A stretch of DNA of 64,000 nucleotides from Seohaeicola zhoushanensis (GTDB lineage Bacteria > Pseudomonadota > Alphaproteobacteria > Rhodobacterales > Rhodobacteraceae): positions 107,098 to 171,097 of the forward strand of contig NZ_BNCJ01000003.1 of NCBI RefSeq assembly GCF_014656415.1. Reading direction: 5' to 3'. The translations under genes were made by a program, and so were the position numbers. Positions 46,241 to 55,025 of this stretch are shown piece after piece. How positions within the stretch are numbered: position 1 is the stretch's first letter; the number at the start of each line of letters is the position of its first letter. The notes under the pieces were generated by a model that made no database searches, was not told the origin of the DNA, and saw only the letters and a list, made by a program, of their open reading frames with translations.

Positions 46241-47292
46241 GCCTCGACCTCGGCCGTCAGCCCTTCGAGGCCTGCCACCAGTTCGCCCCAGGCCGGGCGG
46301 CAGTCGCGGCCTTCCTTGCCGACGCCGAAGACCTGCAGGATCAGCCCGCCATCCTTGTTGAACGCCTCGACCGAGACCGCCGGACCCCGCTGGGTCGGCT
46401 TGTCGACCGCCCAGACCTCGGCAATCCGGTCCAGCCGCAGGTGCAGGTTGAACCCCGGGTCCAGCACGTTCTGCCAGGGCCCCATCGGCTTCAGCGTGTG
46501 GATCGGCCCCGAGTGGATCTCGATACAGCCGCGGTTGCCGACAAAGACCATGATCTCCAGCCCCTGCGCCTGCACCTTCTCCAGCATGTCATTGAAGGCG
46601 CTCACCGCCAGCGGCCGCACGAAGGGCGCACCGGCGATGCGATAGGCGCCAAGGCGGTTCATCTTGAGCTTGGCCGTCAGCCGCAGGAACTGGTGGGTAT
46701 CCGTCATCCGCGCCCATTCCTTGCGCAGGATATCCAGCTTGTCGGGCGCCGAGCGCGGCGGCTCGTCAGGCTGGCGCGCCTCGACGGTCAGCGTCTGCGC
46801 CTGTTCCGCCAGCCGCAGATCGGCCTTGGCCTTGTCCCAGGCCGCCAGGTCGGCCCCGTCGCGCAGAAAGATCTTGTGCACCGCATCGCCCGCCTCGTCG
46901 AAGGCCTGCAGGCTGCGCCGGATTCCGATCTCGGTTTCCTTCTCGACCATATAGGCATACCGCCAATGCGCCGGGAACATCCGCAGGTCGATGTCGTCGT
47001 TCAGCACCATCGAGGCATGAGGGCCGTAGCGGTAGTTGGCATAGGCCCCCACCTTCTCGATCACGCAGTCCTCGTTGCGGGTCAGCGCCATGACCTCGCC
47101 AAAGGAGGCGGCCGCGCCCATGAAGCCATCCATATGCGGGTCGATCGCGGTGACACCGTGACCGCAATGCGCGGCGACAAGCTGCGCCTCGCTGATGCCG
47201 AGCTTGTCGGCCAGGTCGCGGTCGCGCATTTTCGGGTTTTCGACGCGCGCGGCGCGGATCGCCTCGGCGGTAAGCGGGTTGGGTTGGGTCAC
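46237..47292 (-). CDS. hmuS: haem-degrading/haem-trafficking factor HmuS
   Basis: 351 aa with two tandem structural repeats of the HemS/HmuS family: N-terminal AHCGHGVTAIDPHMDGFMGAAASFGEVMALTRNEDCVIEKVG region and C-terminal VFVGNRGCIEIHSGPIHTLKPMGPWQNVLDPGFNLHLRLD region; the latter carries the haem-contacting residues. It acts in the cytoplasm on imported haem. A GTG start at 47292 is chosen (AAGG 8 nt upstream); further 5' the frame has no similarity. First gene of hmuSTUV. Confidence 0.9.
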   Translation of the reverse strand: MTQPNPLTAEAIRAARVENPKMRDRDLADKLGISEAQLVAAHCGHGVTAIDPHMDGFMGAAASFGEVMALTRNEDCVIEKVGAYANYRYGPHASMVLNDDIDLRMFPAHWRYAYMVEKETEIGIRRSLQAFDEAGDAVHKIFLRDGADLAAWDKAKADLRLAEQAQTLTVEARQPDEPPRSAPDKLDILRKEWARMTDTHQFLRLTAKLKMNRLGAYRIAGAPFVRPLAVSAFNDMLEKVQAQGLEIMVFVGNRGCIEIHSGPIHTLKPMGPWQNVLDPGFNLHLRLDRIAEVWAVDKPTQRGPAVSVEAFNKDGGLILQVFGVGKEGRDCRPAWGELVAGLEGLTAEVEA

Positions 47293-47363
47293 GGGACACC
47301 TTTGCCTTGCAGTTTTCGGGGAGAGGGCTGGCGGGCACGCTTCCGGCACCGGCTGGCAAAAGC

Positions 47364-47380
47364 TTGAGTGAAAATCTCAA
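47364..47380. promoter_or_regulatory. iron-responsive-type operator TTGA-N9-TCAA at the hmuS promoter
   Basis: TTGAG-N7-CTCAA is an exact inverted repeat containing TGA-N9-TCA. Read on the minus strand it supplies a TTGAGA -35-like hexamer for hmuS. It is one of three related elements in the haem locus. Confidence 0.5.
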
Positions 47381-47389
47381 CCTTTATTC

Positions 47390-47418
47390 TTGACGCTTTT
47401 AGTAATCTTTTTTAGAAG
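47390..47418 (+). promoter_or_regulatory. receptor promoter with iron-responsive-type operator
   Basis: TTGACG, a 17-nt spacer and TAGAAG, with a TGA-N9-TAA near-match over the -35 (47391-47405). The stretch from TTGAC through TAGA matches the hemophore promoter at about three quarters of positions. The predicted leader is about 90 nt before the receptor ATG. Confidence 0.5.
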
Positions 47419-47514
47419 GCGCAAGCGGTCGATAAGCTTCGGCCGCGAAATTCTCATTGTGCCCCGCCAGCGATTGCAAGCATCCGGCCAACTGGTTCGC
47501 CTGCGAGGGGGCTG

Positions 47515-49539
47515 ATGAAAGCAATTCCTGACATACGTGCATTCCTGCTCGGCACCACCGCGATGCTCGCGGCGGCGGGCAGCGCAACCGCCCAGGAGGC
47601 CGGCGACGGCTTCCTCGGCACCCTGGTCCTCGGCCTGAGCAAGCGCGAGGTGCAGACCGGCACCGCAACGCCCGTCACCTCGGTCAACCAGGAAGAGATG
47701 GACGACCGCCAGGCCGGCACGATTGCCGAACTCGTCGATTCCGTGCCCGGCGTCACCCTGGTGAACGGGTCGACCCCCGGCGGCTCCGGCATCAACATCC
47801 GCGGCTTCGGGGCCAACGGCACCTTCGGCACCGACCAGAAGGTCGCCGTGCAGGTCGACGGCGCCAGCGTCGGCGCGGAAGAACTCTACCGCATCGGCAC
47901 CCAGCTCTACACCGACCCGTTCCTCTACCGGCAGGTCAGCGTGATCCGCGGCACGGTCGGCAGCTTCGAGTTCGGCTCGGGCATCGTCGGCGGCGTGGTC
48001 AAGCTCGAGACCAAGGACGCCTCCGACTTCACCGGCGGCGAAATCGGCGTGGTCTTCGGCCAGACCGTCGAGTTCACCAGCAACGGCAACGGCATCACCA
48101 GCTCGTCTATCCTGGCCTGGCAGCCGACCGAGAATTTCGAGATGCTGCTGAACTACACCTGGCGCGACCAGGACATCCAGAAGGACGGCAAGGGCGCGGC
48201 CATCGGCAACAGCGCCTTCACCCTGCCCTCGGGCCTCGTCAAGGCGCGCTATACCTTCGGCCAGAACCGCGAGCATTCGCTGACCCTGGCGCTCAGCCAG
48301 ACGCAAACGAGCGACCGCGACGTGCCCTATGACAGCTTCGTCATGGTCGCCGACGTCTTCGGCAACGTCGACCGCGACACGCTCTCGCGCACCGCGGTGC
48401 TGACCTACAACTTCAACCCCGCCGGCAACGACCTCGTCGACCTCGACGTAATCCTGTCGCGGGCCGACCAGCAGATCGACCAGACCTACGTCCCCGGCTC
48501 CTCGCCGCTCGACGGCACGCCGGACTTCGCCCAGATCTCGCCCCTGGTGAACGCCGACCACCGCTACCAGACCACCAAGCTGACGGTGAAGAACACCGCC
48601 CATGCAGTGACCGGCGCCATCCGGCACGACCTGCGAACCGGGGTCGAACTGGTCCACAAAAAGCGCCGCGACGCCGATTCCGCGCCCGGCGGCACCGACC
48701 GCCGGCTGGCGTTCTTCGTGGTGGACGACATGCAGATCGGCGACGGCTGGACCATCAGCCCGGCGCTGCGCTACGAGCGCTCCAGGATCGAGGGCGTCAC
48801 CGCTGCCACCGCCGGCCCCTACGAGAGCGACGCGCTTATGGGCGGCCTCTCGATCCGCCGCGCCTTCGCCAATGGTTTCGCGGTCTTCGGCAGCGCCGCC
48901 TATACCGAATCCCTGCCGATCATCGACGACCTCGGCAATGCCGCCCTCATCGCCATGTCCGAGAAGTCGCGTACCTTCGAGATTGGCGCCTCCTTCGACC
49001 GCGCCGACCTGTTCCGCCCCGGCGACCGACTGGCGGTCAAGGCCAACCTCTACAGCACCGACCTCTACGACGTGACCTCCTACACCGCCTCGGTCAGCGG
49101 CCCGAGCGTGCCGCTCGCCCGCGTCGAGACCAGGGGGCTGGAACTGGAGGCCTCCTATTCCACCGAGAGCGGCCACTACCTCGACTTCAACGCCAATATC
49201 GTCGAGGGCGAGGAGTTCAACGCCGCCGGCACCGCCGCGCGCTGGCGCAATTCGCCGGCCGACTCCGGGCGTCTGACGCTGGGCCGCCGGTTCGGCGAGG
49301 CGCTGGATCTCAGCTGGGAGGTCGCCGCCGCCCGCCCCGTCACCACCGCCACGACCCGCGTGCCGGGCTTCGGCGTGCACAACCTGCGCCTGACCTGGAA
49401 CCCGCAATCCGGGCCACTTGAAGGCACCATCATCCGCGCCGGTATCGAGAACCTCTTCGACCGCGCCTATACCCCGCACCTTTCCACGCGTCCCGCACCG
49501 GGGCGCAATTTCAAGGTGACCCTGTCACGACTGTTCTGA
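47515..49539 (+). CDS. TonB-dependent outer-membrane receptor, probable haem receptor
   Basis: 674 aa. Signal peptide residues 1-27. A TonB-box-like stretch (FLGTLVLG) is at about 33-40. Plug domain at about 50-165 (IAELVDSVPGVTLVNG, INIRGFG), then a beta-barrel ending in the canonical aromatic NFKVTLSRLF. Its place between hmuSTUV and exbBD-tonB indicates haem or haem-protein uptake. It is much shorter than HasR (about 865 aa), so it resembles HmuR-type receptors. I could not identify the FRAP/NPNL motifs of other haem receptors. ATG at 47515 has GAGGGGG upstream. Confidence 0.88.
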   Translation: MKAIPDIRAFLLGTTAMLAAAGSATAQEAGDGFLGTLVLGLSKREVQTGTATPVTSVNQEEMDDRQAGTIAELVDSVPGVTLVNGSTPGGSGINIRGFGANGTFGTDQKVAVQVDGASVGAEELYRIGTQLYTDPFLYRQVSVIRGTVGSFEFGSGIVGGVVKLETKDASDFTGGEIGVVFGQTVEFTSNGNGITSSSILAWQPTENFEMLLNYTWRDQDIQKDGKGAAIGNSAFTLPSGLVKARYTFGQNREHSLTLALSQTQTSDRDVPYDSFVMVADVFGNVDRDTLSRTAVLTYNFNPAGNDLVDLDVILSRADQQIDQTYVPGSSPLDGTPDFAQISPLVNADHRYQTTKLTVKNTAHAVTGAIRHDLRTGVELVHKKRRDADSAPGGTDRRLAFFVVDDMQIGDGWTISPALRYERSRIEGVTAATAGPYESDALMGGLSIRRAFANGFAVFGSAAYTESLPIIDDLGNAALIAMSEKSRTFEIGASFDRADLFRPGDRLAVKANLYSTDLYDVTSYTASVSGPSVPLARVETRGLELEASYSTESGHYLDFNANIVEGEEFNAAGTAARWRNSPADSGRLTLGRRFGEALDLSWEVAAARPVTTATTRVPGFGVHNLRLTWNPQSGPLEGTIIRAGIENLFDRAYTPHLSTRPAPGRNFKVTLSRLF

Positions 49540-49549
49540 GGACCAAGAC

Positions 49550-49966
49550 ATGCGATTTACGCTCACCCTGCTTGCCAGCATCGCGCTCGCCAGCCCGGCG
49601 GCGCGGGCGGAGGAGACCGGCGGCCTGACCATCGAGCTGAACCGGCAGGAGCCCGCCGACGCCGACTGCCGACTGACCTTCGTGGTAACCAACCGCCACG
49701 CCACGGCCATCGACGGCGCGGTCTTCGAGACCGTGCTCTTCGATGCCCAGGGCAGCGTCGACCGCCTGACCCTGTTCGATTTCGGCGCCCTGCCGCAGGG
49801 CCGCGAAAGGGTGCGCCAGTTCCAGGTCGACGGCCTGGCCTGCGACAATCTCGGCCGCGTGCTGTTCAACGGCGCCAGCAGCTGCACCGCCGGCGGCCAG
49901 CCGAGCGACCTCTGCGCCAGCACGCTCGAGGTATCGAGCCGCACCGCGACGGAGCTGCTGCGATGA
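49550..49966 (+). CDS. small periplasmic protein of the haem/TonB operon
   Basis: 138 aa. Signal peptide at about residues 1-20 (cleavage ARA-E). The mature part has four cysteines (DCRL, LACDN, SSCTA, LCAST), enough for two disulfides, and a beta-rich domain. It overlaps exbB by ATGA and so is expressed with the energy-transducing genes. I do not recognise a characterised family; a haem-relay or receptor-accessory role is a guess from context. Confidence 0.75.
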   Translation: MRFTLTLLASIALASPAARAEETGGLTIELNRQEPADADCRLTFVVTNRHATAIDGAVFETVLFDAQGSVDRLTLFDFGALPQGRERVRQFQVDGLACDNLGRVLFNGASSCTAGGQPSDLCASTLEVSSRTATELLR

Positions 49967-50616
49967 CCGGCCTTGTCGACGCGGTGAAGGGCGCCGTCGC
50001 ACTTGGCGGGCCGGTGGTGGCCGTTCTGGCGCTGGTCTCGGTGCTGACGGTGGCGGTGATCCTCTACAAGCTCTGGCAGTTCCGCGCAGCCGGCGTCGGC
50101 CGGCACCGCGCCCTGCGCCGCGCCGTGGCCCATTGGGATGCCGGCGCCCGCGCCGAGGCCCGCCGCGATGTGGCCGAGGGCCGCAGCTACCTGCAGCCGC
50201 TGTTCGACATGGCGATGTCGCACCACGGCGCCGAGGGCATCCGCGCCCGGCTCGAAGCCGAGGCCGAGACCCGTTTCGCCCGGCTCGAACGCGGTTTCCG
50301 CTATCTTGACTCGGTGGCCCAGCTGGCCCCGCTCATGGGGCTCTTCGGCACCGTGCTCGGCATGATCGAGGCCTTCCAGTCGCTGCAGGCGGCGGGCGCG
50401 CAGGTCGACCCCTCGCTGCTGGCCGGCGGCATCTGGGTCGCGCTGCTGACCACGGCCGTGGGCCTTGGCGTGGCAATGCCGACCTCGGTAGTGCTGTCCT
50501 GGCTCGAAAGCCGCATGGCCGCCGAACGCGTGATCGCCGAACAGGGCTTTTCCGCCATCCTGACCCCGGCCGGGGAACGGACGCGCGCAGCTGGGCCGGC
50601 GGCCCATGTCGCTTAG
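49963..50616 (+). CDS. exbB: ExbB/TolQ/MotA family proton channel subunit
   Basis: 217 aa with three membrane helices. The conserved MGLFGTVLGMIEAFQSL and GIWVALLTTAVGLGVAMPTSVVLSWLESR segments form the proton-channel helices. With ExbD and TonB it energises the outer-membrane receptor. Overlaps the preceding gene (ATGA) and the first exbD. Confidence 0.92.
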   Translation: MTGLVDAVKGAVALGGPVVAVLALVSVLTVAVILYKLWQFRAAGVGRHRALRRAVAHWDAGARAEARRDVAEGRSYLQPLFDMAMSHHGAEGIRARLEAEAETRFARLERGFRYLDSVAQLAPLMGLFGTVLGMIEAFQSLQAAGAQVDPSLLAGGIWVALLTTAVGLGVAMPTSVVLSWLESRMAAERVIAEQGFSAILTPAGERTRAAGPAAHVA

Positions 50617-50980
50617 GGCCCGCTACCGGCGCCGCGCCCTGTCGATGACCTCGCTGATCGACGTGATCTTCCTGCTGCTGCTGTTCTTCATGCTCTCCTC
50701 GACCTTCTCGAAGTTCTCCGAAGTGGACCTGGTCGCCTCCAGCGCGCCCGGCTCCGCAGCCGAAGGCAAGGTGCTCTTCCTTCAGGTCGCCGAAGAGGGG
50801 CTGCGCCTGAACGCGCAGCCGCTAACGCTCGAAGACCTGCCCGCACGACTGGAGCCCGAGACCCAGGCGCAGCTGGTTCTCAGCCTCGCACCCGAAGTGA
50901 CGTCGCAGCGCCTGGCCGACGTGCTGGTGATCTTGCGCGCCCGTCCCGGCCTGCGCTTCAGCATCCTGGCCCCGTCATGA
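50606..50980 (+). CDS. exbD: ExbD-family protein 1
   Basis: 124 aa. One N-terminal membrane helix (TSLIDVIFLLLLFFMLSS) containing Asp19, the residue equivalent to the proton-carrying Asp25 of E. coli ExbD, then a periplasmic domain. Overlaps exbB by 11 nt and the second exbD by ATGA. Confidence 0.9.
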   Translation: MSLRARYRRRALSMTSLIDVIFLLLLFFMLSSTFSKFSEVDLVASSAPGSAAEGKVLFLQVAEEGLRLNAQPLTLEDLPARLEPETQAQLVLSLAPEVTSQRLADVLVILRARPGLRFSILAPS

Positions 50981-51363
50981 AGCGCCCCGCCCCCCGCCGC
51001 CCGCGCGAGCCGACGATCGCGCTCATCAATGTCGTCTTCCTGATGCTGGTCTTCTTCATGGTCGCAGGCACCCTCGCCCCCTCACAGGAACGCGGAATCG
51101 ACCTGGTCGAGACCGCCGACCTCGAAGGCCGCGCCCCGCCCGATGCGCTGGTCATCATGGCCGACGGCGAGTTGCGTTATCGCGGCAGCGTGCTGACCTC
51201 GGCCAGTGCCTATCTCGACCGCCCCGATAGCCGGCCGCGCGACGTGGTGCGGCTGATGCCCGACCGCGCCCTGCCCGCCGCCGACCTGCTGCGGATCGGC
51301 GCGGAACTGCGCGCTGCCGGGGTCGAGCGCGTCGTGATCTCAACCATGCGGGGGCAGGAATGA
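50977..51363 (+). CDS. ExbD-family protein 2 with Asn in place of the membrane Asp
   Basis: 128 aa. Same topology as ExbD 1, but the membrane helix reads TIALINVVFLMLVFFMVAG, so Asn18 (codon AAT) takes the position of the essential proton-carrying Asp. The periplasmic domain is intact. It may form a heterodimer with ExbD 1 in the ExbB pentamer. Overlaps both neighbours by ATGA. Confidence 0.88.
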   Translation: MKRPAPRRPREPTIALINVVFLMLVFFMVAGTLAPSQERGIDLVETADLEGRAPPDALVIMADGELRYRGSVLTSASAYLDRPDSRPRDVVRLMPDRALPAADLLRIGAELRAAGVERVVISTMRGQE

Positions 51364-52292
51364 TCCCGAGTTCCCGCAAGCTGGCGCTGCTGGTGCTGAC
51401 GGTCTCGGCCGGCGGCCACCTCGCCGCGATGGGGCTGACGCTGCGCCCCGCCGATGTTGCCATGCAGGGCGGCGCCGAAGTGGCCGCCTCGGCCATCGGG
51501 TCGAGCTTTGCCGACCTCAGCGCCGGGGTGCAGACCCCGCAGCCAGTCGCGCTCAGCGAGACGGTGCAGCCGGTGGAACCGGTCACCGCCCGCACCCCGC
51601 CGCCCGCCGTGACACCGACGGTGACGGCCCAGGCGACGCCCAGCGCGGCGCCGCAACCGCTGACCGCGACACCGGCCCAGGCCGCCACGCCGCCGGTCCC
51701 GACGCTGGCCCCGACGGTGCCGGCCCCGACCGAGACCGCGAAGGTCGAGCCGCAACAGACCGAGGCACTTCCGCCACCCGAGACGGTGCGACCCGAACCC
51801 GAGCGGACCGCCGAGGTGCCGCCCGAGGAGACGGTGACGCCCGAACCCGAACCGACGCAGGTGGTCGAGAATTCGCCCCGGCCCAAGGCCCGGCCGAAAC
51901 CACCCGCCCCGGCCCCCGCCCCCGGCAATGCCGACCGCAATGCACGCTCAGGCAGCGAGACCGGCGCCGAGACCGTGAAGACCAGGGCCGCGCAATCGCA
52001 GAAGGCTGCCGCCGGAAACGCCGCGGGCAATGCGGCAGCCGACAACTACCCGGGCCAGGTCATGCGGCGCATCAGCCGGGTGCCGCGCCCACGGGTTCAG
52101 GTGCGCGGCGAGGCGGTGATCCGCTTCTCGATCGCCGCCAACGGTGCATTGGCCGCGGCCAGCGTGGCGCGCTCCTCGGGCTCTGCGGCGCTGGACAGCG
52201 CGGCGCTGGCGGTGCTGCAGAAGGCCGCCCCCTTCCCCGCCCCGCCAGCCGGGGCGCGGCGCGATTACTCGATCCGGATCGAGGGCCGGTAA
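51360..52292 (+). CDS. tonB: TonB energy transducer
   Basis: 310 aa. An N-terminal membrane helix includes the conserved His (SAGGHLAAMGL). A long Pro/Glu/Thr-rich periplasmic spacer spans about residues 55-200, and the C-terminal TonB domain (about 225-310) has NYPGQVMRRISRVPRPR, GEAVIRFSIAANG and the SSGSAALDSAALAVLQKAAPFP helix. It links ExbBD to the receptor. Last gene of the operon. Confidence 0.9.
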   Translation: MIPSSRKLALLVLTVSAGGHLAAMGLTLRPADVAMQGGAEVAASAIGSSFADLSAGVQTPQPVALSETVQPVEPVTARTPPPAVTPTVTAQATPSAAPQPLTATPAQAATPPVPTLAPTVPAPTETAKVEPQQTEALPPPETVRPEPERTAEVPPEETVTPEPEPTQVVENSPRPKARPKPPAPAPAPGNADRNARSGSETGAETVKTRAAQSQKAAAGNAAGNAAADNYPGQVMRRISRVPRPRVQVRGEAVIRFSIAANGALAAASVARSSGSAALDSAALAVLQKAAPFPAPPAGARRDYSIRIEGR

Positions 52293-52300
52293 GTTCCACC

Positions 52301-52416
52301 CGAGGCGCGGCGGGGTGAACCCCGCCCTACGCCCTTGACGGGCGTCAACGCCTGTGGCCAGGGCGCGTTTGGGGGCGCTGCCCCCGCCGCCTTCGGCGGC
52401 TCCCCCGGAGGTATTT
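52301..52416. repeat. intergenic repeat cluster (REP-like hairpins)
   Basis: Three GC hairpins lie in tandem: GGCGGGG-TGAA-CCCCGCC (52309-52326), GGGGGC-GCT-GCCCCC (52371-52385) and GCCGCC-TTC-GGCGGC (52386-52400), followed by TCCCCCGGAGGTATTTG. From memory, the first and last strings resemble multicopy intergenic repeats of Rhodobacteraceae. They separate the convergent tonB and SDR genes and probably end both transcripts. Confidence 0.5.
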
Positions 52417-52471
52417 GTCAAGAAGAGAAATCAGGGGGGCGGCGCCAGTTTCTTCTCGGGCGCCGCAGAGT

Positions 52472-53209
52472 CTAGCCGCGGCCGATGAAGGGCATGTTGG
52501 TCGCCATCACCGTCATGAACTGCACGTTCGCCTCGAGCGGCAGGCTGGCCATATAGGCGACCGAGCTGGCGACATGGGAGACGTCCATCACCGCCTCGAT
52601 CTGCATCGTGCCGTCGGCCTGCGGCATGCCTGTCGTCATCTTGCGCGCCATCTCGGTCAGGGCGTTGCCGATGTCGATCTGGCCGCAGGCGATGTCGAAG
52701 GGCCGCCCGTCGAGCGAGATGGTGCGGGTCAGCCCGGTTATCGCATGTTTCGAGGCGGTATAGGCCACCGAGCCCCAGCGCGGCACATGGGCCGAGATCG
52801 AGCCGTTGTTGATGATCCGCCCACCCCGCGGGTCCTGGTGCCGCATCCGCCCGAAGGCGGCGCGGGCCACCAGGAAGGCGCCGGTCAGGTTGATGTCGAT
52901 CACCCGGCGCCAGTCGTCGACGCCGACCTCGTCGATCGGCGCACCGGGCAGGCTGACGCCGGCATTGTTGAAGACCGCGTCGAGATGGCCCCATTCGGCC
53001 ATCGCCCTGTCGAAGGCGGCATCGACCTGTGCCGCCTCGGTGACATCGCAGGGCAGCACCAGGGCGTTGGCATGGCCCGCCGCTGTCTCTTCGAGAGGGC
53101 CGGCGCGACGGCCTACCAGGCCCACGCGCCAGCCATCGGCGAGGAAGGTCTCGGCGCAGGCGCGGCCGATGCCGCTGCCCGCCCCGGTGATGATGATGCT
53201 CTTGCTCAT
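52472..53209 (-). CDS. short-chain dehydrogenase/reductase
   Basis: 245 aa. Rossmann motif TGAGSGIG at residues 8-15; NNAG; catalytic triad in INNGSISAHVPRWGSVAYTASKHAI (Ser, Tyr, Lys). ATG at 53209 begins the family sequence. It ends the minus-strand sugar-acid operon, 10 nt after the dehydratase. Likely a sugar, lactol or sugar-acid dehydrogenase; the substrate is not resolved. Confidence 0.85.
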   Translation of the reverse strand: MSKSIIITGAGSGIGRACAETFLADGWRVGLVGRRAGPLEETAAGHANALVLPCDVTEAAQVDAAFDRAMAEWGHLDAVFNNAGVSLPGAPIDEVGVDDWRRVIDINLTGAFLVARAAFGRMRHQDPRGGRIINNGSISAHVPRWGSVAYTASKHAITGLTRTISLDGRPFDIACGQIDIGNALTEMARKMTTGMPQADGTMQIEAVMDVSHVASSVAYMASLPLEANVQFMTVMATNMPFIGRG

Positions 53210-53219
53210 GCGTCCTACC

Positions 53220-55001
53220 TCAGTGATTGTCGCGCGGCAGGTCGCGGGCGACCTTCTGATAGGCAGTCGCCAGTTCGAGACAGCCGCCATCGGCCAGTTG
53301 CCCGACATGGGTGCGGTAGATCTCCTGCCAGGGGGTCTGGTTGCGGATCACCGGCGGGGTCCAGGCGGCCTTGCGGGCCTGCCATTCGGCCTCCTCCACC
53401 AGCGCGTCCATGCGCGAGGCGTTGAGGTCGAGCCGCACCATGTCCCCTGTCTCAAGGTAGGCCAGCCCGCCGCCGACCACCGCCTCGGGCGAGGCATTGA
53501 GGATCGAGGGGCTTTCCGAGGTGCCGGACTGCCGCCCGTCGCCGACCGTCGGCAGGTGGTTGATGCCCGCCTTGATCACCGCATCCGGCGGCTGCATGTT
53601 CACCACCTCGGCCGAGCCGGGATAGCCGACGCAGCCGACGCCGCGGATGAAGAGGATCGTGGTCTCGTCGATCTTCAGCGCCGGGTCGTTGATCCGGTCG
53701 TGATAGTCCTCCGGCCCCTCGAAGACCACGGCGCGGGCCTCGTAGATGCCTTCGCGGCCCGGCGTCGACAGGAACCGCTTGCGGAAGTCGGCCGAGATGA
53801 CGGAGGTCTTCATCAGCGCGGAGTCGAAGAGGTTGCCCGAAAGCACCAGGAAGCCCGCGTTCTCGCGCATCGGCGCGGCAACCGTCTTGATCACGTCGAG
53901 ATCCTGGCTCTCCCAGCCGGACAGGTTCTCGCCCATGGTCTTGCCGGTGGCGGTCATCACGCCTTCGTGGATGCGCCCGGCCTTCTTCAGCTCGCCCATG
54001 ATCGCCGGCACGCCGCCGGCGCGGAAGAAGCTCTCGCCCAGGTATTCCCCCGCCGGCTGCATGTTGAGCAGCAGCGGCACGTTGAAGCCGACCGTCTCCC
54101 AGTCCTTCACCTTCAGCTCCACCCCGGCATGGCGCGCGATGGCCTGCAGATGCGGCGGCGCGTTGGTCGAACCGCCGATGGCGCCATTCACCACGATGGC
54201 GTTCTCGAAGGCCTCGCGGGTCAGGATGTCCGAGGGCTTCAGGTCCTCGTAGACCATCTTCACGATGCGCTTTCCGGTCTCGTAGGCCATCGCCATGCGC
54301 TCGCGGAAGGGCGCTGGGATTGCCGAGTTGCCGGTCAGCGAAATGCCAAGCGCCTCGGCCATGGCGTTCATCGTCGAGGCCGTGCCCATCGAGTTGCAAT
54401 GCCCGAGCGAGGGCGCCGACGCACAGACGCGCGACATGAATTCCTCGTAGTCGATCTTGCCTTCGGACAGCAGGCGACGCGATTCCCAGACGATGGTGCC
54501 CGAGCCGGCGCGCTTGCCCTTCCACCAGCCGTCCAGCATCGGCCCGCCGTTCAGCGCGATGGCCGGAATGTCGACCGTGGCGGCGCCCATCAGCATGGCC
54601 GGCGTGGTCTTGTCGCAGCCGGTGGTCAGCACCACCCCGTCGATCGGATAGCCGTGCAGCACCTCGACCAGCGACAGGTAGGTCAGGTTGCGATCCAGCG
54701 CCGCCGTCGGCCGCTTGCCGGTTTCCTGGATCGGGTGCACCGGGAATTCCATCGGGATGCCGCCGCCGTCGCGGATGCCGGCCTTGATGCGGTCCATCAG
54801 GAAGACGTGGATCTTGTTGCAGGGCGCGATGTCGCTGCCGGTATTGGCGATGCCGATGATCGGGCGCTCGCCCTGCAGCTCGTCCCGCGTATAGGCCTGG
54901 TTCTGGTAGCGCTCGACATAGAGCGCGGTCATCCCCGGGTTGTTGGGGTTGTCGAACCACTCCTGCGACCGGAACCGCTTGTTTGCACGTGTATCACTCA
55001 T
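53220..55001 (-). CDS. IlvD/Edd family sugar-acid dehydratase, D-xylonate-dehydratase-like
   Basis: 593 aa. Fe-S cluster cysteines Cys61 (APCNKIH), Cys129 (TTGCDKT) and Cys202 (GHCNSMGTAST); Lys131 is the usual carbamylated lysine; TVGDGRQSGTSESPSILNASPE carries the catalytic Ser. N-terminus RFRSQEWFDNP and C-terminus ARDLPRDNH closely match Caulobacter XylD as I remember it, including overall length. The expected reaction is dehydration of a pentonate (D-xylonate, possibly L-arabinonate or hexonates) to 2-keto-3-deoxy-acid, the entry to the Weimberg route encoded in this cluster. Confidence 0.85.
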   Translation of the reverse strand: MSDTRANKRFRSQEWFDNPNNPGMTALYVERYQNQAYTRDELQGERPIIGIANTGSDIAPCNKIHVFLMDRIKAGIRDGGGIPMEFPVHPIQETGKRPTAALDRNLTYLSLVEVLHGYPIDGVVLTTGCDKTTPAMLMGAATVDIPAIALNGGPMLDGWWKGKRAGSGTIVWESRRLLSEGKIDYEEFMSRVCASAPSLGHCNSMGTASTMNAMAEALGISLTGNSAIPAPFRERMAMAYETGKRIVKMVYEDLKPSDILTREAFENAIVVNGAIGGSTNAPPHLQAIARHAGVELKVKDWETVGFNVPLLLNMQPAGEYLGESFFRAGGVPAIMGELKKAGRIHEGVMTATGKTMGENLSGWESQDLDVIKTVAAPMRENAGFLVLSGNLFDSALMKTSVISADFRKRFLSTPGREGIYEARAVVFEGPEDYHDRINDPALKIDETTILFIRGVGCVGYPGSAEVVNMQPPDAVIKAGINHLPTVGDGRQSGTSESPSILNASPEAVVGGGLAYLETGDMVRLDLNASRMDALVEEAEWQARKAAWTPPVIRNQTPWQEIYRTHVGQLADGGCLELATAYQKVARDLPRDNH

Positions 55002-55025
55002 CTTCGCTTCCTTTCGCTGGAGCCA

